Positions 40,384 to 51,861 of a stretch of DNA of 64,000 nucleotides are shown here, one piece after another. The stretch is taken from assembly GCF_000227135.1 (NCBI RefSeq), contig NC_018240.1, positions 370,956 to 434,955 of the forward strand, given 5' to 3'. The position numbers and the translations under genes are program-made. Under the pieces are notes generated by a model that saw only the letters and a program-made list of their open reading frames with translations, searched no databases and had not been told where the DNA came from. The stretch is from Leishmania donovani (Eukaryota > Euglenozoa > Kinetoplastea > Trypanosomatida > Trypanosomatidae). Within the stretch, counting starts at the first letter, position 1; the number at the start of each line of letters is the position of its first letter.

Positions 40384-42672
40384 TTTCGCCCTCTGGCCGA
40401 AGTGTGTGTGTGTGTGTGTGTGGTGGTGGCGGTGGCGGTGGCTCGCGCTCTGTCGGACGGGCGTTGCCGCTTCTTTGCGTTGCGCCTGCAGATTATTCAG
40501 GTGCGTGCCTGGACGGTCGTGAGGGCGAGTGTGTCGCACTTCACAGAGCTGCGTTGCGAAGGATGAAGGGGTGGGAGTGGGAGGAAGAGGATGAGACTGC
40601 AGAGGAGGTAGAGCGACACGAAATAGAAAGAGCGAGTTTCCAGGGCACACCGGCGAGAAGGAGGCAGGAGCGGAAGAAAAAACACGCACACACACGCACA
40701 ACTTCGTCGAGCATGCAGAAAGTGGGCCGACGAGTCAGCAGCGGAGCAGAGACACTGCGGAGAGTAGAGGATAATGGAAGCACGCGGCAGTGAGCGGAAC
40801 AGTAGCAACTGTCGTCAGTGGCATGGTTAAGGAGGCGAGGGGCGGGAAAAATACGCAGTGGTGTGTCATCCCTATATCCCTCTCGTCCTGTGACGCTGCT
40901 CTGCACCGTGCACTGCATGCTCACGCGTGCGTGAGCGTGGGCTTCGTGTCTTTGCTTGGCTCGGTACGAGGGCTAAGCTGCGTGGGTGTGGGTGCGCGCT
41001 GAAGTGCTGGCGCAGGTGCGCGAAAGGTGCGCCGCCGATAATAAGAAGCATCTTAAACGCGTCGGTGCACAGTTCACGGAAAAACACACGCCAAGCATGA
41101 CTGGGCTTGAGCAACGGTCATGGCCCTCGCCTTATGAGTTCCGTTGCGCACGTGCGCAGGGTTTTGGCACACGCGTACCTGGCAAGACGGTGAGAAGAAA
41201 AAAAAACGCCGACAGGCCATGCATTCTTCGTTGCGCGGCACGCTCGTGTAAGGGACGCGGGTGATGTGGGGACTGTGCGTGTAAGAGCGACGAGAACGAT
41301 GAGGGAAGAGAGAGGGGGGAGGGTGAGGTGCCTTGAGGAGAGAGCGGAGGTGTTAAAAAACGTACAAGGAGCTTCAAGGCACACACTGCCTGCGCGCACG
41401 ACACCTTCAGAAATGCACATCGTCATCGCTAGCAGGTACATGTGGTACGGTGCACGCGCACACACACAACACATGCGTGTGTACGCATCTCTGTCAGACT
41501 ACCGGCTCCTGCAGCACACTTCACCAGTGGCGGCTAATGCTGGAAGCACTGAGAGAGGGAGAGGAGCAAGGAAGGGAGACAATAGTGGTGGAAGAAGAGC
41601 AGGAGTGCAGGTGCTGCTGTTGCCAGCGCCTGCGCATTACTAGTAACAGCCGCAACCACCACTATCACGGTGCATCATAATTTTTGTCCCTCATTCCCTG
41701 GCGTTGCTGTCTGCAGCAGCGTTTCTCCATTTCAACGCAGCTGCTGGGCGTGCTCTGCGGGGGGCGATAGGGAGACACAATGAGAGGGCGACAACGCCCA
41801 TCCACGAAACCAAGCAACACGTGCGCGTACAAAACATGCGCCCGAGGAATACAGCAGGGGAATCATCAAAAAGAGAACGGTAAAAGAAAGCGAAAGGAGC
41901 GAAGGTGAGGTTGCGTCGCGAGCATCCGTGACAGCCGTCCCTTCCGCACAAACACACATGCTTGCAGCGACACATCTCTGCTCGAGGGCACAACAACATC
42001 CACGTAAAGGACAAGACAGCGAGGAAAGATGCTCTGCGGCAGTGAGGGGGTCCGTGCTGAGGTGGAGCTCTACGATCGACTATGATTGATACGCCTAGAC
42101 ACATACAGATAGAAAAATGAGCACATCACACAAGACGGGAGAACGAGGGCAGGAAAAGAGGTATATCGAAAATGAAAAGGCGTGCCTGCCTCTGCGCCGT
42201 GGGTAGCCCATGGGAGTGGGTGGGAGCAGCAGCAGCAGCAGGAAAAGGAAGGGGACATTGTGGGTCATAGGGGTCTGCCGGTGGATAGGCGAATGGGTCT
42301 AGTTCAATGTCACGCGTTTGCCAGCTAGCACAATCGGATAATGGAGAAGGCGAGACACACACACAAACACACATAAAGATCCTCGAGGCGACCAATACCG
42401 GCAGTGTCGCGCGACGAAGGCAGCGGCAACAACAACGCCAGCACAATATGAGAGAAAGGAGGGGTGGAGGTGGGGGGGGGTGGGGGAGCAGAGCGCAGTC
42501 CCAAGCGGGGGAAGTACCGAACGAGAAACGCAGACATGTGGGAAGAGAGCAGGAGAGTTATGCAGGTGTGCCTATCGGTGTCGGTGTGTGTGTGTGTATA
42601 GATGCTTCACTGCAATCTCCTCCGCACATACTCGCAGGCACGTGGACACTTTTCAGATGTCCATGGTCCGCG
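40384..42672. other. 2.3-kb spacer, no supported gene
   Basis: (GT)n at 40403-40422. The block 40870-41250 is GC-mixed and free of microsatellites, with a minus-strand frame of about 40 coding-looking codons (about 40975-41095) lacking an ATG at a sensible place. It could be a gene relic but I cannot support it. Confidence 0.5.
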
Positions 42673-43251
42673 TCAGACCTCGTCACTGCTGTTACTCCAC
42701 TCGCCTTCTTCTTCCTCGTCATCGCAGCTATCGTACGAGGAGTCATCGCTCTCCTCCGCCGCATGGCTGTCATCCTGCGGTAGGGATCGTGCATCATGCT
42801 CTCTGTGGGAGTGCGCGTCGTCGTCGGAGTCACTGTGGCTCTTCCTCTTCGACTTATCTTGGGCTTCACGGTGACGCTCAAAAACGATACAGGCAAGTAC
42901 CAGGCCCACCACTGCGAGACAGATGATGGAGGAGACAATGATGAGCACCACGGCCCACTTGTACGCCTTCGGCCAGCTCTCGTTCATCGGCTGTAGACTT
43001 CCACCGAGCTCGTAGTCTAGGTCACGGATCACCATGTTCGCCGCTATGGGTACGCCGTACAAAAGAATCCGCTGAAGAGCGTAGTGAATAGCGTCATCAA
43101 TAATCGACAGCTCCGCGACGCGGGGCACTGCCGCTACCACATCACTGTTACCGGGCGGCACGACCAGAAGCTTGTCAGCACTAAGTGAATCCACTGCACC
43201 GGGATGGGCCGGCAGTAGTTGCTGCCGCTGCCGTTTTTGCTCGAGCGGCAT
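42673..43251 (-). CDS. Small single-pass membrane protein, SW family member 2
   Basis: 192 residues, not recognised. Residues 1-90 include RILLYGVPIAANM (61-73), then ESWPKAYKWAVVLII (91-105) and a transmembrane helix at about 99-124. A basic patch (FERHREAQDKSKRK) and a strikingly charged tail follow: His/Asp/Ser repeats (SHSDSDDDAHSHREHD) and an acidic end (168-192, EEEEGE...SSDEV). LLYxxP and SW before the membrane are shared with the 46047-46493 protein. The acidic Ser-rich tail looks like casein kinase 2 substrate sequence (inference). First ATG of the frame. Confidence 0.78.
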   Translation of the reverse strand: MPLEQKRQRQQLLPAHPGAVDSLSADKLLVVPPGNSDVVAAVPRVAELSIIDDAIHYALQRILLYGVPIAANMVIRDLDYELGGSLQPMNESWPKAYKWAVVLIIVSSIICLAVVGLVLACIVFERHREAQDKSKRKSHSDSDDDAHSHREHDARSLPQDDSHAAEESDDSSYDSCDDEEEEGEWSNSSDEV

Positions 43252-46046
43252 GCTGCTGCTGCTGTGCTCGGTAGCCGGCCAAGAGGACTAAGAAGGAAGC
43301 TCCGTTGTACGCGCCGGCTGTTGGTTATACTGGCTCGATCTATCTTTTTTCGACTTCCACCACGCTGCGTTTCGCGATCTCGCGCTCGCCCTTCTTCTGC
43401 ACCGGTGCCTTCCGTGCCACGAGGGAGGGAGGAAGAGGGAGGAGAGAGAGGTAGGCGCGCTGCCGGCGTGCTTGCTCGCCTTTCGTCCCCACTTCCCTTC
43501 TTGGATTTCCAAGAGGGAGGAGCGAGAGCTGAGGAGGAGGTGCCGTGGTTGAGGGAGGCTGGCTGGCAGAAAGCGAAGCGACGGATCAGACAGTGATGAG
43601 ATGGAAAAAAAAAGAAGGCACGCTGAGGGCTGTCGTGAGAGCACTGGGGAGACAGAAGAAGTGGAATGAGAAGAGCCTCACGAGAGTGAAGCGAGAGGCC
43701 GCGATGAAGGAGAGCGCGCGCTTCGACAGCGGTGTGCCCACTACTCTCCTCGCCTCCCACCACCACAGCAACCCCCGCCCCCCCCAAAAAAAAAGAAAAA
43801 ATTGAAGAGAGGCGAGTGTGTTCATGGGCACGGAAAGCGCCGCGAGAAAACGAAACGGAAAGCGGAGGCATCACAGGCAAAGTGAAGGGCGAAGCCGCGA
43901 GGGCGGCGGGACGACACATGGAGGGCCACCGTCGTAAGGAAGCCGACGTGACGCAGCGCCATCTGCACTCCTATACGAGCATACGCACGCAACAAGAAGA
44001 AAGTGTCCCTGCAGCGCCTTCGCGCAAGGCGACGCGTGGAGGCCGGAGATGCGCGAACCGCTGTAGTTTCCCTCCATTTTGAGGAGAACCGAGATGCCGA
44101 TGCACGAGGCCCTCTACCGTACAACGAGCGCGCGGAGCTCTTCTTCTCTTGGTTTCGCACACACGAAGGCTTCGCGTCGTCACGGCCTCCTTCTTCCTTT
44201 CGGTGTTTTGTTCGATAACGTCAACGCTTCGGCTGGCGCCATTTTCGTTCGCCCGCGCCCGCCCCCCCCCTTCACAGGATGACAACCACGCAGACGGACG
44301 CGCTTGCGCAACGACAGCGGCGTGCTGGTCGGGGTGATGTGGGAGCGGGAGGGACGGAATGTGGAGGGGGCGGAGCCATCAAAAAAAAAATTGAAAAGCG
44401 ACAAGATGAGCACCACCGGTGCAAGGCAAACGACGAGGGGAGAGACCGAGGCAGCAGAAACTGTTGAACACTGAAATTATGTGTGGATGTGTGTGGACGC
44501 ACACTTGTGGGCGTCGGGGCAGAGCAGGGAAGAGGGGTATTCAGAGACGATGAGGACGTGGAGAGGACAGAGAGAGAGCGAGAAACAAAGGAAAGGAGAG
44601 CAGATAGATCGAGTGGGTGGAAAGAGGCGACGGGGAAGCGCGCGGAACACCACCCTGTCCCTGTGCACGCGCTCGGCTTGTGCGCAACATGCATGCGTGT
44701 GAGTTGCGGTGGCGGTGCACTACTGGGGAGGGGGAGGGGTGCAGGAGAGAGGCACAGAAGAAGAGGGGGTGCTAGTCTTAGAGATGAGGACCAGGCAGGC
44801 GCTAGGGGACCAAAAAGACGAAGTGAGGGTGGGCAGAAAAGCATACACGAAGATGCTGCTCGCTGTTTCGCGCGCGTATGTGCAAGGGAGGAGGCGGAAA
44901 GAGATAGGGGCGAGGGAGGAAGGGAGGGAGCGGGCGGGCGAGGGACGAGAGAGTCTCAACCCGCAAGCGCTGAGCAGAAACGAAGAGACGATCCCATGTC
45001 TACATATCAAGCGGAATGAAAGGAGAATGAGAAGGGGAAACGAAAGTAAGAGACGGAAGACATGTTGGATGGCACATACACACACACACATGCACGCACA
45101 GAGGTCCCCACATTCACAAAGGGAGAAAGATGCACGTGTGTGCGTGTGTGTGCAGGTGTCTCTCTATATGCACACGTAGACATGTATAGAAGCAGAATAG
45201 CGGAGTCACACGGGCGCACAAACACAGACATCGTGCAAGACACCCACACAGACAAGATGAGTGGCCCATACGACGCAGTCGAGAGCTTCGACCCACACCT
45301 GACAGAAACTCCACCCCTTCATCCGATAAAATCGAAAACGGTGAAGGACGATCGCCATCGATGAGAGGTCCTGCGTTGGCGGTGGTGGACCGAGGAGACA
45401 AGACAGCAGCAGGGTAAGTCAAGGGGAGGGGGCAGAAATGAGAGAACAAGAAAACGGACCAGGGATACAGATGCACACATGCAGAGGTAGAGAGAGACAT
45501 CAGAGCAGAGGCACACGCGTCGGCGATTCTCAAAACGCGGCAGACGAAAAGGAAAGGAAGAGGGGCAAAAAAATATCTTTTCTTCGAAAAGGAACGGCCA
45601 GTAGAATGAGGAAGCGCCAAACGCGCAGGTGAAACAAACAACATAGCAACGGGCGAGTCGTGATCTGCAGGTTAGGGGGCGCAGACAGACGGACAGTGAT
45701 GGTGGTCGTGTTACAGCAGCCAGTGTCGCTGATGCAAAGCAGCCCTGTCGCACGCACTCGGCCCCTCTCTGCCTCTCTCGCTGTGTCGTCAACTCGGTGT
45801 TGGTGAATCCCCTGTAACACGTGCGCGTACGCCAGCGAAAGAGACAGAGAGAGAGAGCTTAAAAAACGATGTACAACAAAGAAGTGAAAAGGAGAAGCAC
45901 ACGCACACACGCACGAAGTTCGAAAGCCACAAGAAGACTGCATAAAGAAGGGAGGGCGTAGCGAGCGAGCGAGCGAGAAGCACGGACCAGATTCGGCTCA
46001 CTCGCAACACGTGCGCGTTCTTCTTCGTTGTGCTATGGTTTCTCCC
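43252..46046. other. 2.8-kb spacer, no supported gene
   Basis: Low-complexity frames only; pyrimidine/purine blocks at 43400-43620 and 44880-44950, (CA)n at 45076-45090. Confidence 0.6.
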
Positions 46047-46493
46047 TCATCGTGAGTCGCCCGCCTCGACGTCGCGCGTGGCAGGCGACTCGGGGGGCGA
46101 CTCGGAGAGGCGGGGGGAGAGGCAGGCCTCGGAGCGCCCTTGCGACGCGGACTTAGTCCTTTTGTGAGACAGGGAGCTCATCAAGAACAGCATGCCGCTC
46201 GTGCGCCTGCACCGCTCCCCCCGCTCGTGGCGGTGCTTGATGCGGCGGTACCATCGAAAACTCTGAAAAGCACATCCCATGCTGCACAAGATGACGATGA
46301 TGCCAATGATAAGCCAGACATACCACAAGTCCCTCGACCAGCTCTTCACCGTCGGCATTGCATAGAGCAGTCGGTTCTGCTCCGCTGCCGGCTCCATGCA
46401 CAGCGTGCCATACTTTGACACCACATACTCTTTTCGGCCGAGGTACGCATCACAGCCTGGAAGCGTGACCCCCCTGCCCTTGGAGTCAGCCAT
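46047..46493 (-). CDS. Small single-pass membrane protein, SW family member 3
   Basis: 148 residues, not recognised. Two Cys (14, 32) in the N-terminal part, NRLLYAMPTVKSWSRDLWYV (40-59), and a transmembrane helix at about 57-78. A strongly basic juxtamembrane stretch (RWYRRIKHRHERGERCRR) and a Ser/Pro/Glu-rich tail follow. The arrangement, LLYxxP and SW-x4-W-Y-V link it to the two neighbouring membrane proteins. The basic side suggests the tail is cytosolic. First ATG of the frame; no signal peptide. Confidence 0.78.
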   Translation of the reverse strand: MADSKGRGVTLPGCDAYLGRKEYVVSKYGTLCMEPAAEQNRLLYAMPTVKSWSRDLWYVWLIIGIIVILCSMGCAFQSFRWYRRIKHRHERGERCRRTSGMLFLMSSLSHKRTKSASQGRSEACLSPRLSESPPESPATRDVEAGDSR

Positions 46494-48215
46494 GGCGACG
46501 CGTGAAAGCCGTGGGGGGGGGGGGAGAATGTGCTCTATTCTGTGATGCGACTGCTGTTGTCGACGTCACCTGCACACACCTATGCATACGCACGCAGGAG
46601 CGCAGAGAATCGCATATATATATATATATATGTCTGTATGTATATGCGATGGCAGAAGGGGGGGAGGGGGCGTTGTCCTTGCCTTCCGGAGGGCAAGGCA
46701 GTAGTGGCTGGGGTGACTCGTGGGAGGGAATGCAGGGCGGACACGTGGCGAGCAAGCTCAGAACAAGACGATCTGCGTGTGTGATGACGATGACTGCCAC
46801 CCGCACATGTACCAGAAAGCGTGATGGTGCGCGCTCCCGATTGCGTTCACGTGGAGCCGACGTGCTCGTCGGGAGGGGGGAGGCAGGAGAGTGGAGAGGG
46901 GGACGGTGAGACGCACAGCATTGCATTACCAGAGATGAGTGGAAGAGAGAGTGGAAAAAAGAAAGTGGCAAGACTCGGAGAGGGACATGACGCTCCGTGA
47001 GGAAGGGGGCTCTGCCAGTGGCGCAGCAGCAGAGAGCGAGCGAGGTCCACGCACAGCCTATAGACGACGCCTACAGCACCAGAGCCGCCGCGGCGGCGGG
47101 CGGTAGCACTTCCTTTCTGCAGGCGACAGCATCGACACAATTGGCTCCGGCGACAGCTTACCCGCACCAGCAACAGAGGCTCCGATGCGTCTGCAAGGAC
47201 GCAGCGACAGGGCGTTCCGTGAGGGAGGGAATTGGGTCTCGGTGAGTAGGTAATAGCTTGGAGACTAAGGCGGGAAAGAGACAGGGGGTAGAGGAGGCAC
47301 CGATGAAGGGCGGGAAACAAGCGAGAGCGCACGTGCTTTTTGTTTCGGTCTAGCGACACGCACAAAAGGAGAGGGAGAAAGAGAGAAGGGGTACCTACAC
47401 AGAGGCACACAGAAAGGAGTGCGGCGGCGGCGGCAGCAGCAGCAGGGCATGACAGGACATGGGGAGTCTCCCCACAGCCCCAAGCAGAGGCACAACAACG
47501 AAAAGAAGGCGAGCAAACAAGAGAGGGGGGTAGGCGAGGGAGCACGGCGAAGTCGTAGGGGAGGTGTAGTGTCAGGGGAAGGAGGGGAGTCGATGAGAGT
47601 TGTGGTGAGGGGTGAGCGAGGGATAGAGGGAGAGTAGGGTGTGGGCGGCACGCACACATGCACACGAGGAATGAGGGAAACCACACATCTGCTCTCTGTC
47701 TCTCTCTCCACCACTCTCGCGCATGCGCGGCCGACAGAGCGGCGAGAGAGGAGGAAGCGCAGAGGCCAAAACACCCACGCGTGAGGGCATCACAAAGTCA
47801 CACAATGGGGGGATATTGACAAGAAAACGCACACGCGCACACACAAACACACACAAGCGCAGCTCTCCACACAGCTCTGTGCGTGAGAGAGATGCGTGGG
47901 GTGATGCGCGCTCGTGTGATGGCGGATCTGTGCATCTAGGCGCTTGCATCTATGCAAAAAAAAAAGAAAAGCGAGCAGGAGCAACCGAAGAAACGAGAGA
48001 GCACTGGCGACCCTCACGTCCACCGCAGACGACGAGAAAGAAGACAAGGCAACCGCGAGATGAGTGGGCGAGACGGCTGAGCGAGGGGATCGAGCTCGCC
48101 TCCAACGCGAGGGAGCTCACCGTACCCGCAAGGCGAGAGGGAAACACGAGTCAGCGGCGAATTCGAGTGGTGCCGGCACCGCCCGACGTCCCGCCCTCCA
48201 CAAGGTGAGTGCGCC
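46494..48215. other. 1.7-kb spacer, no supported gene
   Basis: (TA)n at 46614-46632, GGC/GCA-rich runs at 47420-47446 and purine-rich blocks. The 279-codon minus frame at 46847-47686 is Leu/Ser/Pro/Cys low complexity and is not called. Confidence 0.6.
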
Positions 48216-50657
48216 TCAGCGACCGCCACCACCAATGCCGCAGTGCCGCCACATCCATCGCTGTCGATAGACTGGGAAGAGGCTAAAGTGCGTCCGCAGC
48301 GCTACCGACGGAGCGGCGCGATCGATGTTGCTCATGCTGTCGCGACTGGTCGCGTCCGTCACTCCGGCCGACATGCATCGTGAGCGCAGCTCCACCAACG
48401 ACTCGGCGAAAAGTTGTTCCAGCTCTACTGTAGACACAACGAGGGATCGTAGAGCCGTCTCCAAACCGTCTGACGACCATCTCGACGGGTGCGTCGAGCG
48501 GTGCCGTCGTCGTCGTCGCGATGGGAACGACTTCGACGCCGCTGCTCCCGCTGCTGTCGAACGCCTGGCCGCCACGGCCGCAGTGACCGCTCGTATCGAA
48601 GCTGCGTCGGGGTGGTTTGGTACGATCAGGTGCACATGCTCGTGAGTGTGCACGTTCCAGAGCGAGAAGAAGAAGGCGTCAGGGATGAAGAGCGACTGCT
48701 GCGGCGGCGGCGGTGGCGGCGAGGACCATGTCGGAGGCGAGGCTGCGTTTCCAGGCCTCCGCCGTTGCATGACCTGCCGCGACCTGTAGCAGCACAAAAG
48801 AGGCAGTGCGACGGCATCCGATGATGCTGCAGCGATAGCGGGCGTCCTCCCTGTCGCCGTGCTACTGCCCCGCCAGCTGCCCAGCCCTACATCATTCGTC
48901 CGTTTGTAGTAAAGCGGCCCTACATTGACAGCGACCTCGCGCTCACGCTGGCGATGAAAGGCTGCACCGCTGCAGTGCGGCCACCACCACCGCCACCATT
49001 CCCGGCAGCATCGAAGCGTTCGTGCCACGCATCCCCGAGCACCATCTCCTTGGAGTCTCAAGTGCGAGCCAGCCCCGCTTCCGACGCCCGGTGCGGCGAG
49101 CAGGCGGGCGATGAGCTCACTGTCCCGCGGTAAGCCTCGGTTTAAGCCGCTGCGACTGCTCCTCTTCGCTGCCTGACCACAGGTAGAGCAGCAGCGAGCT
49201 GGTGAAACAAAAAGTGATGACGCCGACTTCGGCGGACGTCCACGGCGTCCCTTACAGCCAGCGCCGTGGCGCGGAGGTACAGACATTGGACCCGCCTGCG
49301 TGGAGCTTGCGGCTTCTGAAAGGGACGCAGTCCCTGCACCCACAGCTCCAGTCGAGCTTTCCTTTCTCACGCGCTGCTGCTGAATCGCCACGGCGTGCGG
49401 CACATCGGCAAGCGGCAGCTGTCGCACGTACGCCCTCGTCGCCGCTTCCAGCCAGCGCCACACGCCTCGGTTGATCTGGCGGTGTTGCAGCAGCACATTC
49501 GACAGCAGAGCCGCCTCGATGGCCGCCTGTGGGCTCGCGGCGACGGATGCATGCGGGGCGAGATGACCGCGATCGTGTCCGCGTGCCTTTAGCTCTGCCG
49601 GTACCCGTCGCGCTGTCTTGTCCAGTGAGCGGTCCGTGAAGAAGGTGATGCAGCGGTTCTGTCGCCGTGCACGGTCGACCGTTTCGCGGGTGAGATAGTA
49701 CCCGCACCACACAGAAAGGCGGGCGACGGGGTCGTATAATAGGGTAAACCCCTGGCGCGGCAGACACAGAAGCGGCGACGCAGCCACCCGAGTCGCAGAA
49801 CGCGGGTTTTCGGTATTCTGGCAAGTAGCGGAGACGAAAACGTCTACCAAGTGCTGCGGCAGCGGTTGCCACTGATGCAAGGGTGCTCGTGTGAGGCGTG
49901 CGATGGAGAAGAGTGCCGAGGCGGCAAGGGAGGCGGTAGAGCCCCTGGACGCTGCTGCGGCAGCGGCGGAGCGCTTTGCGAGAGGGCGCGTGCCTTTGTT
50001 TATCATACGCGTGCCCCACTGAACTTCTTTGGCCGTGTCGCGATCGGCGCTGCTCTGCCGTGAGTGGCGCGCAGGGGAGTAGAGCTTCAGCAGCGTGGGC
50101 CGTGAGATGCGCTGTGGGAGCCAGCGGTGGCCTGTGCAGGCAGCCAACCACTCCGCGGCATGTCCGTAGTCGAGCCGCCGCGTCTCGCTCACGGATCGAT
50201 GCGCTGAGCTGCACCAGAGCCTCCGCCACCACCATGACCCCGGCCATGCGGCTGCTGCGGGAGAGGGCAGCAGCTGCAGCGGATTGCGGTACTTGGCCTC
50301 GCGCTGAGTGTACAAGCGAGCTGCGCGGCGGCTCAGCCACGGGCTCAGGTGCGCGCCGACGATCACACCGCAGGTGCCCGCAACTGCTGCGGTGGCACAT
50401 GTCAGCCACAGCTTAAGCGGCTGCGACGGCGCGGGGGACGACAGCGATGATGCTGGCGTCGGCTGTGCACGAGCGCCGCGCAGCGCCCCAGCTGCGAAGT
50501 ACGCGTGGTCATGCAACAGGCGCCGCGCCGCCTGCGCGCAACACGGCGGAAAGAGCGAAAACAGTGAAGGCGACGAGACCTCTGGTGCTACGCAGTCGCG
50601 TGATGAGCTGAGTGTCGATGGTTGCAGAGCGGCCGGGCTAGCGGGTACGCTCTCCAT
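48216..50657 (-). CDS. EndoG-like DNA/RNA non-specific endonuclease, membrane-anchored and expanded
   Basis: 813 residues. One hydrophobic helix at about 83-104 (WLTCATAAVAGTCGVIVGAH) recalls the inner-membrane anchor of EndoG/EXOG. The nuclease core reads GFTLLYDP...SVWCGYYLTRE (about 303-325), then the beta-beta-alpha-metal motif DRGHLAPHAS with His365 as general base. LLSNVLLQHRQINRGVWRWLE follows, with Asn396 as the Mg ligand, and then VGPLYYKR (about 578-585) and IPDAFFFSLW (about 658-667), matching the EndoG GP...IP-x-x-F-F end. About 170 residues separate N396 from VGP instead of about 25, and long Ala/Ser/Arg stretches precede and follow the core. Substrates would be mitochondrial DNA/RNA; activity is inferred. 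Start 50657 follows a predicted acceptor at 50738-50737. Confidence 0.85.
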   Translation of the reverse strand: MESVPASPAALQPSTLSSSRDCVAPEVSSPSLFSLFPPCCAQAARRLLHDHAYFAAGALRGARAQPTPASSLSSPAPSQPLKLWLTCATAAVAGTCGVIVGAHLSPWLSRRAARLYTQREAKYRNPLQLLPSPAAAAWPGSWWWRRLWCSSAHRSVSETRRLDYGHAAEWLAACTGHRWLPQRISRPTLLKLYSPARHSRQSSADRDTAKEVQWGTRMINKGTRPLAKRSAAAAAASRGSTASLAASALFSIARLTRAPLHQWQPLPQHLVDVFVSATCQNTENPRSATRVAASPLLCLPRQGFTLLYDPVARLSVWCGYYLTRETVDRARRQNRCITFFTDRSLDKTARRVPAELKARGHDRGHLAPHASVAASPQAAIEAALLSNVLLQHRQINRGVWRWLEAATRAYVRQLPLADVPHAVAIQQQRVRKESSTGAVGAGTASLSEAASSTQAGPMSVPPRHGAGCKGRRGRPPKSASSLFVSPARCCSTCGQAAKRSSRSGLNRGLPRDSELIARLLAAPGVGSGAGSHLRLQGDGARGCVARTLRCCREWWRWWWPHCSGAAFHRQREREVAVNVGPLYYKRTNDVGLGSWRGSSTATGRTPAIAAASSDAVALPLLCCYRSRQVMQRRRPGNAASPPTWSSPPPPPPQQSLFIPDAFFFSLWNVHTHEHVHLIVPNHPDAASIRAVTAAVAARRSTAAGAAASKSFPSRRRRRHRSTHPSRWSSDGLETALRSLVVSTVELEQLFAESLVELRSRCMSAGVTDATSRDSMSNIDRAAPSVALRTHFSLFPVYRQRWMWRHCGIGGGGR

Positions 50658-50736
50658 CTGCGTGCTTCTTCGTAGATGTTTTTCGAGGCCACCCAACACC
50701 ACCACCACCGCTCCGAAGACACGGAAACAGATCGAC

Positions 50737-50768
50737 CTCGGAGAGAGAAGCACAGGGAGGAGAGAGCC
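50737..50768 (-). promoter_or_regulatory. Predicted spliced-leader acceptor of the EndoG-like gene
   Basis: On the transcribed strand a C/T tract (opposite about 50740-50768) ends at CCGAG, AG at 50738-50737. This gives a 5' UTR of about 79 nt and excludes in-frame ATGs farther upstream (up to 50945). Confidence 0.55.
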
Positions 50769-51861
50769 GCACATGGGGAGCAGCAGAAAACAGAGAGCGA
50801 GAGGAGAGGCCAACGCAAGCAATGGCGACTCGTTGCGGCAGCATGTCCCGCAACACATATATACGCACTCGCGTGCAAGCGCTGGGTAGCTCAGGGAGAT
50901 GCTAAAAGGGTCCTCAGAGTGATAGATGGAGTTGGACGACCGCAAGCGTCACCGGTAGACCCTACCGTCTTGTGAGGAGGGCACCTCGCTGCAGTGTTTA
51001 TACATGCGTATGTATACACCTGTTGGGCTTTGCGCGGGCTATATGGCAGATGAGGTCTCGAGTTCACTTCAGCAGCGGGAGTAGCAACATCTATATCCAG
51101 TAGCACACAAGTTGCGTTGGCGAGAGAGACATGCAGACACAGCATACGGTGGAAGGGCAGAATGAGGAGATATGCGTGGAGCGGAGGGATGGGTGGGCGC
51201 GCGGTGGTGGTGGTGAGCAAAGAGAAGCCAAGGCACCCCTACGTGAGAGAGACACAGACACAAACACAGACACACACGCACACCCTCTCCCACGCGAGGC
51301 GGCATGTGCGCGAGCAAGCGAAGGAACACGGAAAAGGCGTCCACAGACAGAGACGCAGCACAGCGACCCCACTCCACTCACTCGACCACTTCCCTGCAGT
51401 CAAAGGAAAAGATGCACACACGCACACGCCTGTCCGAAAACCTCTCTCAACGCTCTACCGCCCCCTCTTCCCCCCCCCTTTCCTCCTCGTCGTGCACGTC
51501 GGCGGCTCGGTTGGCCTTCCCCCCCCCCTCTCCTCTTTTCCACACCACGGCCATCCCCCCATCCTCTCGATGGCCTCGAGAGCAACCATGCGTGAGAATA
51601 AACGAAGGGGTGGGGGTGGAGAGGGAGGAGGGGGTGCAGGAACGAAGCTACGGCGGGAAAAATTGTGGAGACGCGTGGGGAGTCCGCCTTCCTCGTCCGT
51701 CAAGAGCACGCCCGCACGCAAAATAGATAAGGACCATGAACCAACGGGCGGGTTGCTTCTCAGACACTTGCCAACAGCACAGGGAAGACGATGCTGTGTG
51801 TGAGAGAGAGACACGGCGGCATCTCCTGTAGCGCAGACGCGCTGGCCATCGAAGCATCCAC
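50769..51861. other. Spacer, no gene seen
   Basis: CA- and pyrimidine-rich (51240-51290, 51470-51560) with low-complexity frames. Confidence 0.6.

Noticed and set aside
40975..41250. Possible gene relic or snoRNA in the spacer between the first two SW proteins
   Set aside because: About 40 coding-looking codons without a usable ATG; no C/D or H/ACA box arrangement that I could confirm.
46847..47686. 279-codon minus-strand frame
   Set aside because: Composition of Leu, Ser, Pro and Cys from pyrimidine-rich DNA; no motif and crosses likely processing signals.
48216..50945. 909-residue version of the EndoG-like protein
   Set aside because: The extra 96 residues lie upstream of a strong predicted acceptor at 50738-50737.
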